Shown: positions 25,882 to 37,477 of the stretch, in pieces
How the letters are laid out: every line of letters starts with the position of its first letter
Position numbering within the stretch: the stretch's first letter is position 1
Assembly: GCA_007922225.1 (NCBI GenBank)
Contig: ML680053.1
Span: forward strand, 19,826,694-19,890,693
Direction of reading: 5' to 3'
Length of the DNA stretch: 64,000 nt
DNA from: Emydura subglobosa
Taxonomy: Eukaryota; Chordata; Testudines; Chelidae
Position numbers and translations under genes: made by a program
The notes under the pieces: generated by a model
The model's database searches: none
What the model was told of the DNA's origin: nothing
The model's input: only the letters and a program-made list of their open reading frames with translations

Positions 25882-27832
25882 ACAAAAATGGGACAATTTA
25901 CATTGCGCGTTACCATAACCAATCAAACCATCTTCATGTGCAGAAGGAATAGCAAATATGGCAGGAAACCAGCTTGGCTAAACAGAGAAATCTTCGGTGA
26001 GCTTAAATACAAAAAGGAAGCTTACAAGAAGTGGAAGCTTGGACAGATTACTAGGAAGGAGTATAAAAATACTGCTTGAGCATGCAGGAGTGAAATCAGG
26101 AAGGTCAAAGCACAATTGGAGTTGTAACGACCAAAGGGCATGAAGGGTAACAAGAAGGGTTTCTACAGATATGTTAGCACCAAGAAGAAGGTCAGGGAAA
26201 GTGTAGGCCTCTTACGGAATGGGGGAGTCAACCTAGTGACAGATGATGTAGAAAACGCTGAAGTACTCAATTATTGTTTTTGTCTCTGTCCTCACAGACA
26301 AGGCTACTACCAGACTACTGCACTGGGCAGTACAGAATGGGGAGGAGGTGAGTAGCCCTCAGTGGTGAAAGATCAGGTTCAGGACTATTTAGAAAGTTGG
26401 ACATGCACAAGTCCATGGGGCCCAATGCAATGCATCTGAGGGTGCTGCTGGAGTTGGCTGATGTGATTGCAGAGCAATAGGCCATTATCTTTAAAAACTT
26501 GTGGCGATAGGGAGAGGACCCGGATGATTAGAAAAAGGCAAATATAGTGCCCATCTTTAAGAAAGGGAAGAAAGAGGAGCTGGAGATGATTGGGAACAGT
26601 CAGCATGGATTCACCAAGGACAAGTCATGTCTGACAAACCTGATTGCCTTCTATCATGAGATGATTGGCTCTGTGGGTGTGGGGAAAGTGGTGGAAATGA
26701 TATACCTTGACTTTAGCAAAGCTTTTGACATGGTCTCATACAGTATTCTTGCCAGCAAGTTACAGAAGTATGGGTTGGATAAATGGACTATAAGGTGGAT
26801 ATAAATCAGATTTAACGGGTAGCGATAAATGGCTCGATGTCTATTTGGCAGCTGGTATCAAGCGGAGTGCTCCAGGAGTTGGTCCTGGGACCGGTTTTGT
26901 TCAACATCTTCATTAATGATCTGGAGGATAGGGTAGATGGCACCTCAGCAAGTTTGTGGATGACACTAACCTGGGGCGGGGGGGGGAGGTGATAGATACG
27001 CTGGCAGGTAGGAATATGATACAGAGTGACTGAGACAAATTGGAGGATTGGGCCAAAAGAAATCTGATGAAGTTCAACAAGGACGAGTGCAGAGTCCTGC
27101 ACTTAGGACGAAAGAATCCCATGCACTGTTACAGACTGGGGACCAACTGGCAAGGCAGCAGTTCTGCAGAAAAGGACCTGTGGGTTACAGTGGACAAGAA
27201 GGTGGATATGAGTGAAAAAGTGTGCCCTTGTTGCCAAGAAGGCTAGCGGCATATGGGGCTGCATTAGTAGGAGCATTGCCAGTAGAGAAATGATTATTCC
27301 CTTCTATTCGGCATTGGTGAGGCCACATTTAGATAACTGTGTCCAGTTTTGGGCCCCCCACTACAGAAGGGATGTGGACAAATTGGAGAAAGTCCAGCGG
27401 AGGGCAATGAAAATGATTAGGGGGCTAGAGGAGAGACTGAGGGAACTGGACTTGTTTAGTCTGCAGAAGAAAAGAGTGAGGGGGGATTTGAAAGTCGCCT
27501 TCAACTACCTGAAGGGGGTTCCAGGGAGGATGGAGCTAGGTGTTCTCAGTGGTGGCAGATGATAGAATAAGGAGCAATGGTCTGAAGTTGCAGTGGAGGA
27601 GGTCTAGTTTGGATATTAGGAAAATCTTTTTCACTAGAAAGGTTGTGATGCACTGGAATGGGTTAGTTAGGAAGATGATGGAATCTCGATCCTTAGAAGT
27701 TTAAGGCCAGGCTTGACAAAGCCCTAGCTGGGATGATTTAGTTGGGGATGATCCTGCTTTGAGCAGGGGATTGGACTAGATGACCTCTTGAGGTCCCTTC
27801 TATGCCTAATCTTCTAGGATTATATGATTAAC
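25882..27832 (+). mobile_element. CR1 LINE, reverse transcriptase through 3' end, decayed
   Basis: Starts in the linker after the endonuclease (SKYGRKPAWLNREIFGELKY, then [18 protein letters not shown]). The RT palm motif [15 protein letters not shown] is visible and the C-terminal [16 protein letters not shown] is clear. The FADD motif region near 26950-26990 is damaged (reads close to FVDDTNLG) and contains a G-run. Many frameshifts and an internal deletion after the 'kkgkkeel' segment show it is dead. The 3' end is near 27826. Confidence 0.9.
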
Positions 27833-27869
27833 AATTTCTTGGGCTCCTTAATCTAAATAAGAGGAGCCA

Positions 27870-28035
27870 TTATTATAAATAATTCTTATTTCTTATATAG
27901 CCCTTCTCATCAGTAGATCTCAAAGCGCTTTTCAAAAGGAGGTCATTATCATTATCCCCATTTTATAGATGGGGAAACTGAGAAACAAGGAGGTAAAGTG
28001 ACTGGCCTAAAGTCACCCAGTAAACATCCATCTGC
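27870..28035 (+). repeat. L2/MIR-type relic
   Basis: Reads 'atctcaaagcgcttttcaaa', 'cccattttatagatggggaa' and 'gtgactggcctaaagtcacc', the canonical MIR/L2 3' pattern. It is better preserved than the copy at 5445. Confidence 0.7.
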
Positions 28036-30097
28036 ACATGTTCTTGTTCCATCAAATAAATTGAAAGTATTTACCTCTTTTATTTTTCAAAAGGGATAAA
28101 CCATTTGTTACACCATTAATTTAAACCGGACCTTATGTTTCAAAAATCTCCTTTCAGTAATGTTTCCCTGTCACTGGATTTTATTTACCCAGATGAGGTT
28201 ATTTCAGAAAGAGGAGTGCAATTCTTAATTATTGATAACTCTTCAAAATTAAACATGAAAACTTCCTTATTTCCAGATAACCAAACTCCAGTCAACTTCT
28301 TTCCAAAATAATCTGCAATGATTTTAAGAGCAGTTTTTGTTATACTAAAAATGTAAAATGAGGCATGATTCTTTTATGGAAGTATTAGTAAGTCCTTTTA
28401 ATTCTTTCATTGGTCTTCGCTGAAATCTGTTGCAAAGGACAGATTTTAAGATAATTTCAGAACCACTTTCTGATGGAGTTTTCAAAGGGCAGTTAGGGGT
28501 CGTTCTCTCTAGATTCTTATATTGCATCCATCACTTTGGTACAAGAGCACTACAGAGTAAGATTTTTGTGTGTTGGGTACACAAACAAAAGATAAAAGCC
28601 AGGCCTTCTGTTTCTCATTTGACTCCAACTAGTCGATGATGGACATTCTTTGCATTATCTTGATATTTCCTTTTGTCCTCTTAGCCATTTGGTGTTTGTG
28701 TTGCCTAGGTTGTGCCATCACATTACACTTCCACAGTCACATGCCATGTTAACTTTGACATTTCTTGACTACTAACTGATTCATTTTGTACCTTTCACTT
28801 AATAATATAGATTTTTGTATGAAATAGTAAAAGTTTGTGTTTGGACCAGTCAGTAGGTGAGTGAGTCATTTGTTTAAACAAAGAAGAGAACACCAACATC
28901 AAATTCTCACTTATGACAGTGATTGGCTAATCTTTGTGCATACATGGTAATAATCCCGCAAACTTTCATAGTGCAAACTTTCATATAGGACCTGGAAGCT
29001 CAAAACTTTACTCTGCATATAATTTACACCAATATTTCCATCAACACTGGATTTGGCCCACTATCTTTAACAGTTCAGTAAATGTGAGTTCCTATACTTA
29101 TCGTCAGCTAAGGCACTTTTGTTTAACAAATTAATAAATTTTCAGCACAGGGTGTGGGTCGCTGCCTGTACAATCCTCATTCAACTCTTCATTGCAGCAT
29201 TCTGCAACAGCATCTTTATTTTGTGAAAGCTGGATAAATGTAATTTATGCAAATCATGGGGCTGTTACTTGGAGTTACTTACTGCCCCATGTACCAAGTA
29301 GGTTCAGCGGTGTGTCACATTATTGGCTCTGTTTTGACTTCTCATGCCATATACAGTGTTTTACATAATATAGGAAGTACTTACATGATGAAATGGCAGC
29401 TCATCTTTGTATTATATTTAAGGAATAGGAAAACATTACAACATGTCACAATAAGATCAATATCGCCAAAAAAAAAATGTTTCTTCACTAATGTGAACCA
29501 AAGTATACTGTATTTTTATATACGTTAAATGAAAAAGGGCTATTAAAGTTTCTCTCATTCAAATTTCATCAATTTTATATCCTTCAATTTACAACTAGGT
29601 TTGCAACTATATTAATTTAGTAAAGTAGGCGAACATGTCCAAACTACAGGAATGAAAATAGCAAAAATGGAAGAAATGTCCTAAATGGGTAATTTTCATA
29701 TTCTCCACTCCAGCTTTTTTCATTCCTTAGAAAAATTTGATGAGAATGGCATAGCTTTAAGTAGCACAATTGGCCCTGCAGTCACAGGGCCACCTCAGTT
29801 CCAATGACAGTGAGAAGAATTGTTTCTATTTTTCTTTTCTTTCCTGCTCTCCCTATTTCATTTAGTTTTCTTTAGTATTAGTCAGAAAGTCATTTATTCC
29901 ACAGAACATTACCTAAGTTTGTCTTTTCTTGTCATCTGTTTTTACTGGAGTCATGATAAGAAAATATCCAATAAAAACTCTTTATTAATGTTTGAAGTTT
30001 CCCTATGTCTGTTTAATAGCATTTCAGAATAATGCTGGGTTAAATGATCTTTTTCACCACATATGCCTTTTAGGTCTGGGAGTGAATAATTCGTTAA
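28036..30097. other. Intron 4, middle: nothing recognised
   Basis: AT-rich intronic DNA; short ORFs without recognisable domains. Confidence 0.5.
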
Positions 30098-30171
30098 GGG
30101 CCCAATCCAAAGCAGACGGATGCCATTGGAAGGGCTCCCCCTGATTTGAGTTGGTATTGTTGGATCAGGTC
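30098..30171. mobile_element. Short MITE-like inverted repeat
   Basis: The left end 'gggcccaatccaaag' pairs imperfectly with the right end 'gttggatcaggtc'. Diverged. Confidence 0.4.
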
Positions 30172-30589
30172 TTAAGACTTATCTGTTTTAAGACAAGTGG
30201 CGATATTTATACTACAGATGTTTTTACAGAACTAAAGGAAATTTCGGGGTGTGTGAGGAGAGTGAAGGGATGATTGATCTAAAGTTGGTTATAATTACCT
30301 TAGCACAGATCAATTATATACTGTATCCCTTTCCCCTGCTCCTGAGAATATCTTTTAATGTTAGCAACAAAATATGTGCAGGAACTAGCTCACTGAAGTA
30401 TCGAAAATAGGTTTTTAAAAGTTGGCATATTCAAATTATGCAACAGCAGTTTTTACAGCCACAGTCTACAGGTAGAGAATGTTTCTTTTGTATAATACTT
30501 AAAGTGTGCATAACCCATAAAGATATAAATGACCAGATATGTCAAATGATAACAGAAGGTATAAGAAAGTTCAGGAGATCAAGATCCAG

Positions 30590-31149
30590 GAAGTTGATGC
30601 TAGTATGGGAGTGTTCCAGAGACAGTTTAATGGATGAGTGGTGGTTGTTGAAGTTGTGGTGGAAATCTGTGAGGGAGGTTAAGCTGTCCAGAGGATGAAA
30701 ATATCATTGATATATCTCAGGAATATCATTGGTTTTGTGGTGCATTTGTCCAGAAATTCTTCTTCAAGGTGGCATATTGAGGAGACATCCTAGTAATCAT
30801 GGCTGTTCCCATGGTTTGGGCAAAGTGTTTGTTGTTGAATGTAAAATTATTATGGATGAGGATGCAATAGATGAGTTGAGCCATGTGTTTGGGGTGGAAT
30901 CTGCAGGCTGTCCATTGTCTTTTATTTGAGGCAGGCAGTTATGCCGTCATTGTGAGGGGTGTTGGTGTACAGGGAAGTGGCACCCATGTTGGTGAGGAGG
31001 AAGGTTGTTCATATTGTGGAGTTTGTGGAGGAAGCCAGTTGTGTCATGGAGGAAGCTGGGCCTTTGTATTGTGAGTGGTTTGAGGTTAGTGTCTATGAGT
31101 CTCGATTTTCCTTCAGTAAGAGTGCTGTGGCCAGATATGATGCGTCTGT
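30590..31149 (-). mobile_element. Penelope-like element: reverse transcriptase fragment, inverted relative to its own tail
   Basis: Reading the minus strand gives Penelope-type RT: RRIISGHSTLTEGKSRLID, then LKPLTIQRPSFLHDTTGFLH, matching the family's 'ISGN..TE', 'PSYIKDTTDFL' and 'SLYTNIPH' segments. Further on comes a decayed 'IDDIF' palm motif and TSINFLDLDLL (the 'INFLD' segment). Frameshifts near 30950, 30730 and elsewhere. It meets its plus-strand endonuclease/tail at about 31150. Confidence 0.75.
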
Positions 31150-31615
31150 CTGTGGGTGCACACTTTCCATAAAGCAATCACTCTATATCTGACCTACAGG
31201 GTCTCATCTTCAAACGAAACCTAAGTAACACTTTCAAAAGATGAGCCTGGGAGTTTAAATTCATTACTCTGCTAGACACTAAAAATCATTAACTGAACAG
31301 CGACACTGCATTTATGGTTCATTACAACAATCTGTGACCCACCAATTCCCCTCTTTTTAGTCCTATGACTGTAGAGGTGTTACCAGGCCAATCTACCTTG
31401 AATGGTCCCTTATAATATGTGCTAACTACTTATGCTAAACAATTTGTTCCATCTTGCATTTAGCTGTGATGCTTGAAGAACCTTTTCCCTGACCTGAAAA
31501 AGAGCTCTGTAGTGCTCAAAAACTAGTCTCTCACTGTCAGAAGTTTGGCCAATAAAAGATATTACCTCACACACCTTGTCTCTCTAATATCTGAGGACTG
31601 ACATGGTATATTGCA
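31150..31615 (+). mobile_element. Penelope-like element: endonuclease C-terminus and 3' tail
   Basis: The plus strand encodes the C-terminal part of a GIY-YIG-type domain: HFP, stop, SNHSISDLQGLIFKRNLSNT, FKR, consistent with the family's 'HSISDL..LILKGNL...FKRRAWE'. The tail follows with 'tgaaaaagagctctgtag', 'aataaaagatattacctcac' and 'cttgtctctctaatatctga', a well-known sauropsid Penelope 3' end. A related tail is at 59905-60045 on the other strand. Confidence 0.72.
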
Positions 31616-31772
31616 TAAAACACTGAAATTATTTTTCATTTAAAGAAGCTTCAAAAACAGTTGTGGCTTTTTTAAAGGAACCCAATTTCTGAAGAAGGTA
31701 CAATTTGTACATTTGTTTAACTTGTACTATTCCATTAGTCACTGGATCCTTCCATATTCAGTGATCCTGGAA

Positions 31773-32107
31773 TACAGTAGAACCAGAGTTATGAACACCA
31801 GAGTTATGAACTGACCAGTCAACCACACACCTCGTTTGGAATTTGAAGTATGCAATCAGGCAGCAGCAGAGATCAAACAAAAACCCCCATGAATACAGTA
31901 CAGTATCGTGTTAAACTTAAAAGTACTAAAAAAAAATAAAAGGAAAGCAGCATTTTTCTTCTGCATTGTCCATTTTCTCCTTTATTAAGTCAATGTTCAA
32001 TTGTATACTTTTGAAAGAACAACCATAATGTTTTAAATAAAGTTATGAACATTTCAGAGTTATGAACTCCACTGCTGAGGTGTTCGTAACCCTGAGATTC
32101 TATTGTA
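31773..32107. mobile_element. Tigger/pogo-type MITE, copy 1
   Basis: 335 bp bounded by TA, with inverted ends TACAGTAGAACCAGAGTTAT (left) and, reverse-complemented, TACAATAGAATCTCAGGGTT (right). These ends match the Tc1/mariner-pogo (Tigger) style TACAGTMGAACCTC. The interior is AT-rich with 'cagtcaaccacacacctc', shared with the copy at 39656. No transposase. Confidence 0.8.
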
Positions 32108-32593
32108 TTTGTCTAAATCTCTTTAAACTTAATATTTCTTTAGTCTTACAACACCAAATTGTGTTGATCTCTGTTTTCTGATGTTATTTTTTAACTCATC
32201 CTGATTATAATATGATAACAGACTTTTATTGTACATTTTAAATATTTCTACATCTAAAATATATAAAGTAAAGTATGCTTTTAGAACATGTCTACTCATT
32301 TAGAGATATTCCTTTAAGAAGACTCTACTGTCTGATTAAAATATATCTCTGGTACAATTTTATACTCTTTTGGTGAATTGGTAGTGTTATCCTTTTACAA
32401 ATTTATTTCTTTATTATGTATTGAATTAAATTACTTTATTAAGGATTCAATTATTGTACATTTGATTTATTATGTATTATATTTCTGTATATACCTTATT
32501 TTAGTGCACAGCCAATGCACAGACTAAATACTCTTTAGAGAATTAGTTTGATGACATATTCTTGCATAACTATATATAGAAAGATGTTATTAC
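32108..32593. other. Intron 4, end next to exon 4: nothing recognised
   Basis: Very AT-rich intronic DNA to the left of exon 4 (its donor side), running from the Tigger MITE to the exon. Confidence 0.5.
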
Positions 32594-32899
32594 CTGGTAG
32601 TGATTTAGACCATTTGACTACACAGAGGAGTTGCCTCTCGCATAACTGATTCAAACTTGTCAGCAAAGCACTTGGGGTTTCAGGTTGTGTGTTGTCATAA
32701 CCTGCATAGACCACTTCCGGCTCAATGCCCTGCAAGATGCTGATCAGTGGGGGAACAAACTGTATATCTTGATTTGGCGAAAAGGATAGCCTCTGCGTTA
32801 GAGCTTGGCTTTCATCTGGAAGGGCCGATGGCTGCTGGAGTGCAACAATATCTAGTGTCCTCACAACTTTGACTTTGTTAAACTTTTTAAACTTTCGAC
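32594..32899 (-). CDS. PGR: PGR exon 4 (hinge and helices 1-3), with Cys at the RU486-determining site
   Basis: A 306-bp internal exon, equal to the human length. The acceptor is ccccccag right of 32899; the donor gtaata starts at 32593. It begins with the hinge basic stretch [14 protein letters not shown] (nuclear localisation), then a variable linker ([18 protein letters not shown]), helix 1 region [20 protein letters not shown], and helix 3 region [14 protein letters not shown] followed by WSKSLPG. The Asn and Gln equivalent to human ligand contacts Asn719 and Gln725 are present. Between them the codon at 32640-32642 is TGC (Cys) where human PR has Gly722. This matches the chicken receptor, as known from published work on RU486 selectivity. 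Confidence 0.97.
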
Positions 32900-33568
32900 C
32901 TGGGGGGAAAAAAAGTGTAATGACACATCAAAAGAGCAGACTCCCACAAAGCAGATTAGTTCATCTAGTATCTCTTAGATTACACTTTTAACCTTGGATT
33001 ATTTTTTTCTTTTTCTTTTGTTTTCTTTTACAACTCCAAGTTACATATAATTCAAAAACCTTGTAGAAAATTCTTAAAGTTTTGTTCCAGTGGAGGAAGA
33101 AATGGAAAGAAAATATACTCATTAACTTTCCATCATGTATCCTGTTACCGCAACCTGATGAAGTATTTCCTGGTCCGGTTCCTACTGTCCTATCACATGC
33201 TGATGGCTGAACCAATTGGTTTTGCAATTCAATTTCTGCTGAATGTAAATCAAGTATACTGTTTACATTGTTTTACTCTACCCTCAGAAAAAAAATGCAA
33301 ACAGTTCCCTGTTACAAATAGCAATTCCTTGTTTCCCATTTCCATGCATAGAAGACTTCTGATTTGTCTGACTTCCACTCCTAACTGACGTAGTCCCGAT
33401 GCTAAGACAGAAGGAGTATGAGAATAAAACTCTGCAGACATGGAGAAGGTGGGCAGGTAGTGTGACTATACAGAGACAACACCCAGAAAAGAATTTCAAT
33501 TATTAATGAATAACTTTTCTTTCTCCTTTTACACATTTCCAGTTGTGTACAATGCCCGGAAGGTGGAC
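32900..33568. other. Intron 3, start: nothing recognised
   Basis: Intronic DNA with the exon 4 acceptor tract at 32900-32915. No repeat identified. Confidence 0.5.
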
Positions 33569-34542
33569 TGTCGTGGGGCTGGTAGGCCCTGTAATGTGTG
33601 TCGGGTCACTTACGCTGGGAAAGTGGGAAAAAGCCATTTGGTCAAGTCCACTCCATCAGGCTCTCTTCCAGGATGAGGCAGCAGGGCAGTCCAAGTCACT
33701 GGGGCCACCCTTTTCTTCAGGGTAGTGTGGCCTAATAGCCAGAGTCAGTAAGCAGCCCTCTAATCAGAGCAGTGAGGCCTAGTAGCCGGACTCAATAAAT
33801 CAGTTCTCTAATCAGGACACCGTGGCTCAATGGTCAAAGTCAGTAAGGCAGCCCTGTAATCAGGGTGGCACGGCCCAATGGCCAGGGACAGTAAAGCGGC
33901 CCCTTAGTTAGGGCAGCGGGGCCCAGCAGCCAGAGTCAGTAAGGTGGCTCTGTAATCAGGGCAGCATTGCCTAATGGCCAGAGTCAGCAAAGCACCCCCC
34001 TAGTTGGGGCTGTGGGGCCTAATGGCCCATTGGGGTAGTGGGGCGCAACCTATGGGGGTATGGCACCTGGGGTAGGGGGGCTCAGCTGCTCCCTCCTCCT
34101 CCGAGCCCTAGCCCAGGGCTCTGTCAGATGGGGGCAGGGGTTCCACTCCATACGTCAGCGGGGGTCCTCCCGAAACACACTGAGTGGTGACCTGATTCAT
34201 TCAAGCTCCCTGGGCTACTTCCTGGTGATTCTCCGGGGTCCCCAGTCAGTGCGGCTCCTCGCAGCCCGGTCTCTCCTTGGGGCTTGGCTTGCGGCTTAGG
34301 ATCTGTCTGAGGTTTGTCCTGGCTTGGTTCTGGGGTTGGCATCTGCAGTGACTCCCTGGAGAGAGCCAATGGTCCACGTCCTTCCCGGTCAGCAGCCAGC
34401 CCCAACTGAGCTGGGTTGCTGCCTTTTATATCCCGCTCGCATGCTGAGCATTCCCAGTAAAGGTGGAGGGGCGTGGTCTCTTCAGCCTGCAGTGAGTCCT
34501 TAACCCTCTCTAGGCCAGAGTGGGGCTGGTATGCCTATCACA
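33569..34542 (-). mobile_element. Solo LTR (974 bp) with target duplication TGGAC
   Basis: Begins TG (33569) and ends CA (34542) on the plus strand and is flanked by TGGAC at 33564-33568 and 34543-34547, a perfect 5-bp target duplication. On the minus strand it opens TGTGATAGGC and has a TATA box in 'gggatataaaaggcagc' about 115 bp in, so it points leftward. GC-rich, unlike its surroundings. 'gtggggctggta.gcc' occurs near both ends (33573 and 34520). No internal retroviral region is present. Class (Ty3/gypsy or ERV) is not decided. Confidence 0.75.
33725..34045. repeat. 47-48 bp minisatellite inside the solo LTR
   Basis: Six to seven diverged tandem units of the form 'gtggcctaatggccagagtcagtaaggcagccctgtaatcagggca'. 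Unit starts are near 33725, 33771, 33820, 33868, 33916, 33964 and 34010 (last one partial). Unit-to-unit divergence is substantial, so the array is old. Confidence 0.8.
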
Positions 34543-34786
34543 TGGACCTATGAGTACTTTTTAATCAAAAATTGCAGAATCGCTCTCCCAAAGTAAGCAT
34601 CAGATCTAGCTGTTAAGTGAGGAAAGCTGTGCAGACTAAACATATGTACAGAAGTCCACTATGGAGGCTGTGATTCTGTTTGGATTAGGGGGACTATTTA
34701 GGATATTATTTAACATCAATTCATATGAGATATGCCATGTCAGGTATTGTTAGAAAGGTTATAACTTGCTAAGTATGATGACATTG

Positions 34787-37461
34787 GATTCATAGACTCA
34801 TAGACTTTAAGGCCAAAAAGGATCAATATGATCATCTAGTCTGACCTCCTGCACAACGCAGGTCACAGAACCTCACCCATTCACTCTTATAATAGACACC
34901 TAATTTATGATTTAGTTACTGAAGTTCTCATATCACGGTTTAAAGACTTCAAGGTACAAAGAATCCACTAGCAAGTGACCATGCCCCATGCTATGGAAAA
35001 AGGTGAAAACCCACTGGGCCTCTACCCTGGGAGAAAATTCCTTCCCGACCCCAAATATGGCAATCAGCTAAACCTTGAGCATGTGAGCAAGACTCACCAG
35101 ACAGACACGCAAGAAAGAATTCTCTCCAGTAACTCAGAACCCACTGCATCAAACGTCCCATCACAGGCCACTGGGCATATTTACCACTAGTAGTCAAACA
35201 ACAGTTAATTGCCAAATTAGGCTGTCCCATCATACCATCCCCTCCATAAACTTATCAAGTTCAGTTTTGAAGCCAGTTAGGTTTTTTGCTCCCACTACTG
35301 CCCTTTGAAAGCTGTTACAGAACTTCACTTCTCTGATGGTTAGAAACCTACGTCTAATTTCAAGGCTAAACTTCCTGATGGCCAGTTTATATCCATTTAT
35401 TCTTGTGTTCACATTGGCGCTGAACTTAAATAATTCCTCTCCCTCCCTGGTATTTATCTCTCTGATGTATTTATAGAGAGCAATCATATCATCCCTCAAC
35501 CTTCTTTTGGTTAACCTAAACAAGCAAATCTCTTTTAAGTCTCCTCTCATAAGGCAGGTTTTCCATTCCACAGATCATCCTAGTAGCCCTTCTTTGCACC
35601 TGTTCCAGTTTGAATTCATCTTTCTTAAACAGGGGGGACCAGAGCTACACACAATATTCCAGATGAGGTCTCACCAGTGCCTTCTATAATAGTACTAACA
35701 CCTCCCTATCTCTACTGGAAATACCTCGACCTATGCACCTTAGGACTGCATTTGCTTTTTTCACAGCCACATTACATTGGCAGCTCATAGTCATACTATG
35801 ATCAGTCAATACACCCAGGTCCTTCTCCTCCTCTGTCACTTCCAACTGATGCGTCCCCAGTTTATAACAAAAATTCTTGTTATTAGTCCCTAAATGCATG
35901 ACTGTGCACTTTCCACTATTAAATTTCATCCTTTTTCTATTACTCCACTTTACAAGGTCATCCGGATTTTCTTGTATAATATCCTGATCCTTCTCTGTAT
36001 TAACAGCATCTCCCAACTTTGTGTCATCTGCAAACTTCATTAGCACACCCCCACTTTTTCTGTCAGGTCAGTAATAAAAAGGTTAAATAAGACTGGTCCC
36101 AAGACCAATCCCTAAGGAACTCCACTAGTAACCTCCTTCTAGCCTGATAGTTCACCTTTCAGTATGACCCAGTGTAGCCTCCCCTTTAACCAATTCCTTA
36201 TCCACCTTTCAATTTTCATAGCAATCTCCATCTTTTCCAATTTAACTAATAATTCCCCATGTGGAACCGTATCAAATGCCTTACTGAAATCTAGGTAAAT
36301 TAGATCCACTGCATTCCCTTTGTCTAAAAAGTCTGTTACTTTGTCAAAAAAGGGTATCAGGTTGGTCTGGCACAATCTAACTTTTGTAAATCCATGTTGT
36401 ATTTTATCCCAATTACCATTAACCTCGATGTCCTTAACTACTTTCTGTTTCAAAATTTATTCTAAGACCTTGCATAATACTGAGGTCAAATTAACAGGCC
36501 AGATCACTTTTTTTCCCCTTTCTTAAAAATAGGAAATATGTTAGCAATTCTCCAGTCATATGGTACAACACCTGAGTATACAGGTTCATTAAAAATCCTT
36601 GCTAATGGGCTTGGAATTTCATGTGCCAGTTAATTTAATATTCTTGTATGGAGATTATCCAGGCCCCCCAATTTAGTTCCATTAAGCTGTTCAAATTTGG
36701 CTTCTACCTCAGATGTGGTATTTTCTACCTCCATATCTTCATTCCTGCTAGCTATCCCCAAGTTCTTCATTAGCCTCATTAAAAATGGAGGCAAAGTATT
36801 TGTTTAGCTATTGTGCTATGCTTAGATTATTCTTAATCTCCACACCACCCTCAGTGCTTAGCGGTCCCACTTCTTTCTTGGTTTTCTTCTTATTCATATA
36901 GCTATAGAACCTTTTACTATTGGCATTAATTCCCTTTGCAAACTCTACTTGGCTTTTGGCATGTCTCACTTTATCCCTACATGTTCTGACCTCCAAAAGG
37001 TAGCTTTCTTTGTTGATTCCTCCCACCTTCCATTCACCTGTCTAAGGTGCTTGCTCATCCAGCTTGGTCTACAACTCTTGCCTATGAATTTTTTCCCCTT
37101 CCTTGGGATGCAGGCTTCAGATAGTTCCTGCAACTTTGACTTGAAGTAATTCCAAGACTCCTGTGCCTTTAGATCCATGAGCTCTTCAGTCTAGTCCACT
37201 TCCCTAACTAATTTTCTTAATTTTTTTAAGTTAGCCCTTTTGAGGTCAAAGACACTAATCACAAATCTATTTTTGCTTATCCTTCCATTTAGTTTGAACT
37301 GAATTAGATCATGGTCGCTTGAACCAAGGTTGTCCCCTACAACCAATTCTATGAGGTCCTCATTACTCACCAATACCAAATCTAAAATAGCATCCTCTCT
37401 TGTTGGTTCAGTAACTATTTGGTGAAGGAATCTGTCAGCTATCACATCCAGGAAAATCTGG
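34787..37461 (-). mobile_element. CR1 LINE of a second subfamily, endonuclease end through 3' terminus
   Basis: The minus strand encodes the endonuclease end (LHQIVTEPTREDAILDLVLV, then LGSSDHDLIQFKL), linker (CIPRKGKKF), RT motif [20 protein letters not shown], the catalytic [14 protein letters not shown], and the C-terminal part (LFKFSANVNTRINGYKL). The 3' end at the left has two 'tcatagact' repeats. It differs from the copies at 18490 and 47771 (PH instead of SH after DTV, different 3' tail), so it is another CR1 subfamily. Several stops; dead. Confidence 0.92.
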
Positions 37462-37477
37462 ATCCAGGAAAATCTGG
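37446..37477 (+). repeat. 16-bp tandem duplication at the CR1 left edge
   Basis: The unit 'atccaggaaaatctgg' occurs twice in perfect tandem exactly where CR1 similarity ends and the LTR-like block begins. Confidence 0.85.

Noticed and set aside
31470..31520. Possible hammerhead ribozyme in the Penelope tail
   Set aside because: Penelope tails can carry hammerhead motifs, but here the core CTGANGA is degraded (reads ctgaaaaa) and the GAAA partner is not in a suitable place.
34060..34405. ORFs over the solo LTR
   Set aside because: They lie within a GC-rich LTR and show no gag, protease or other domain.
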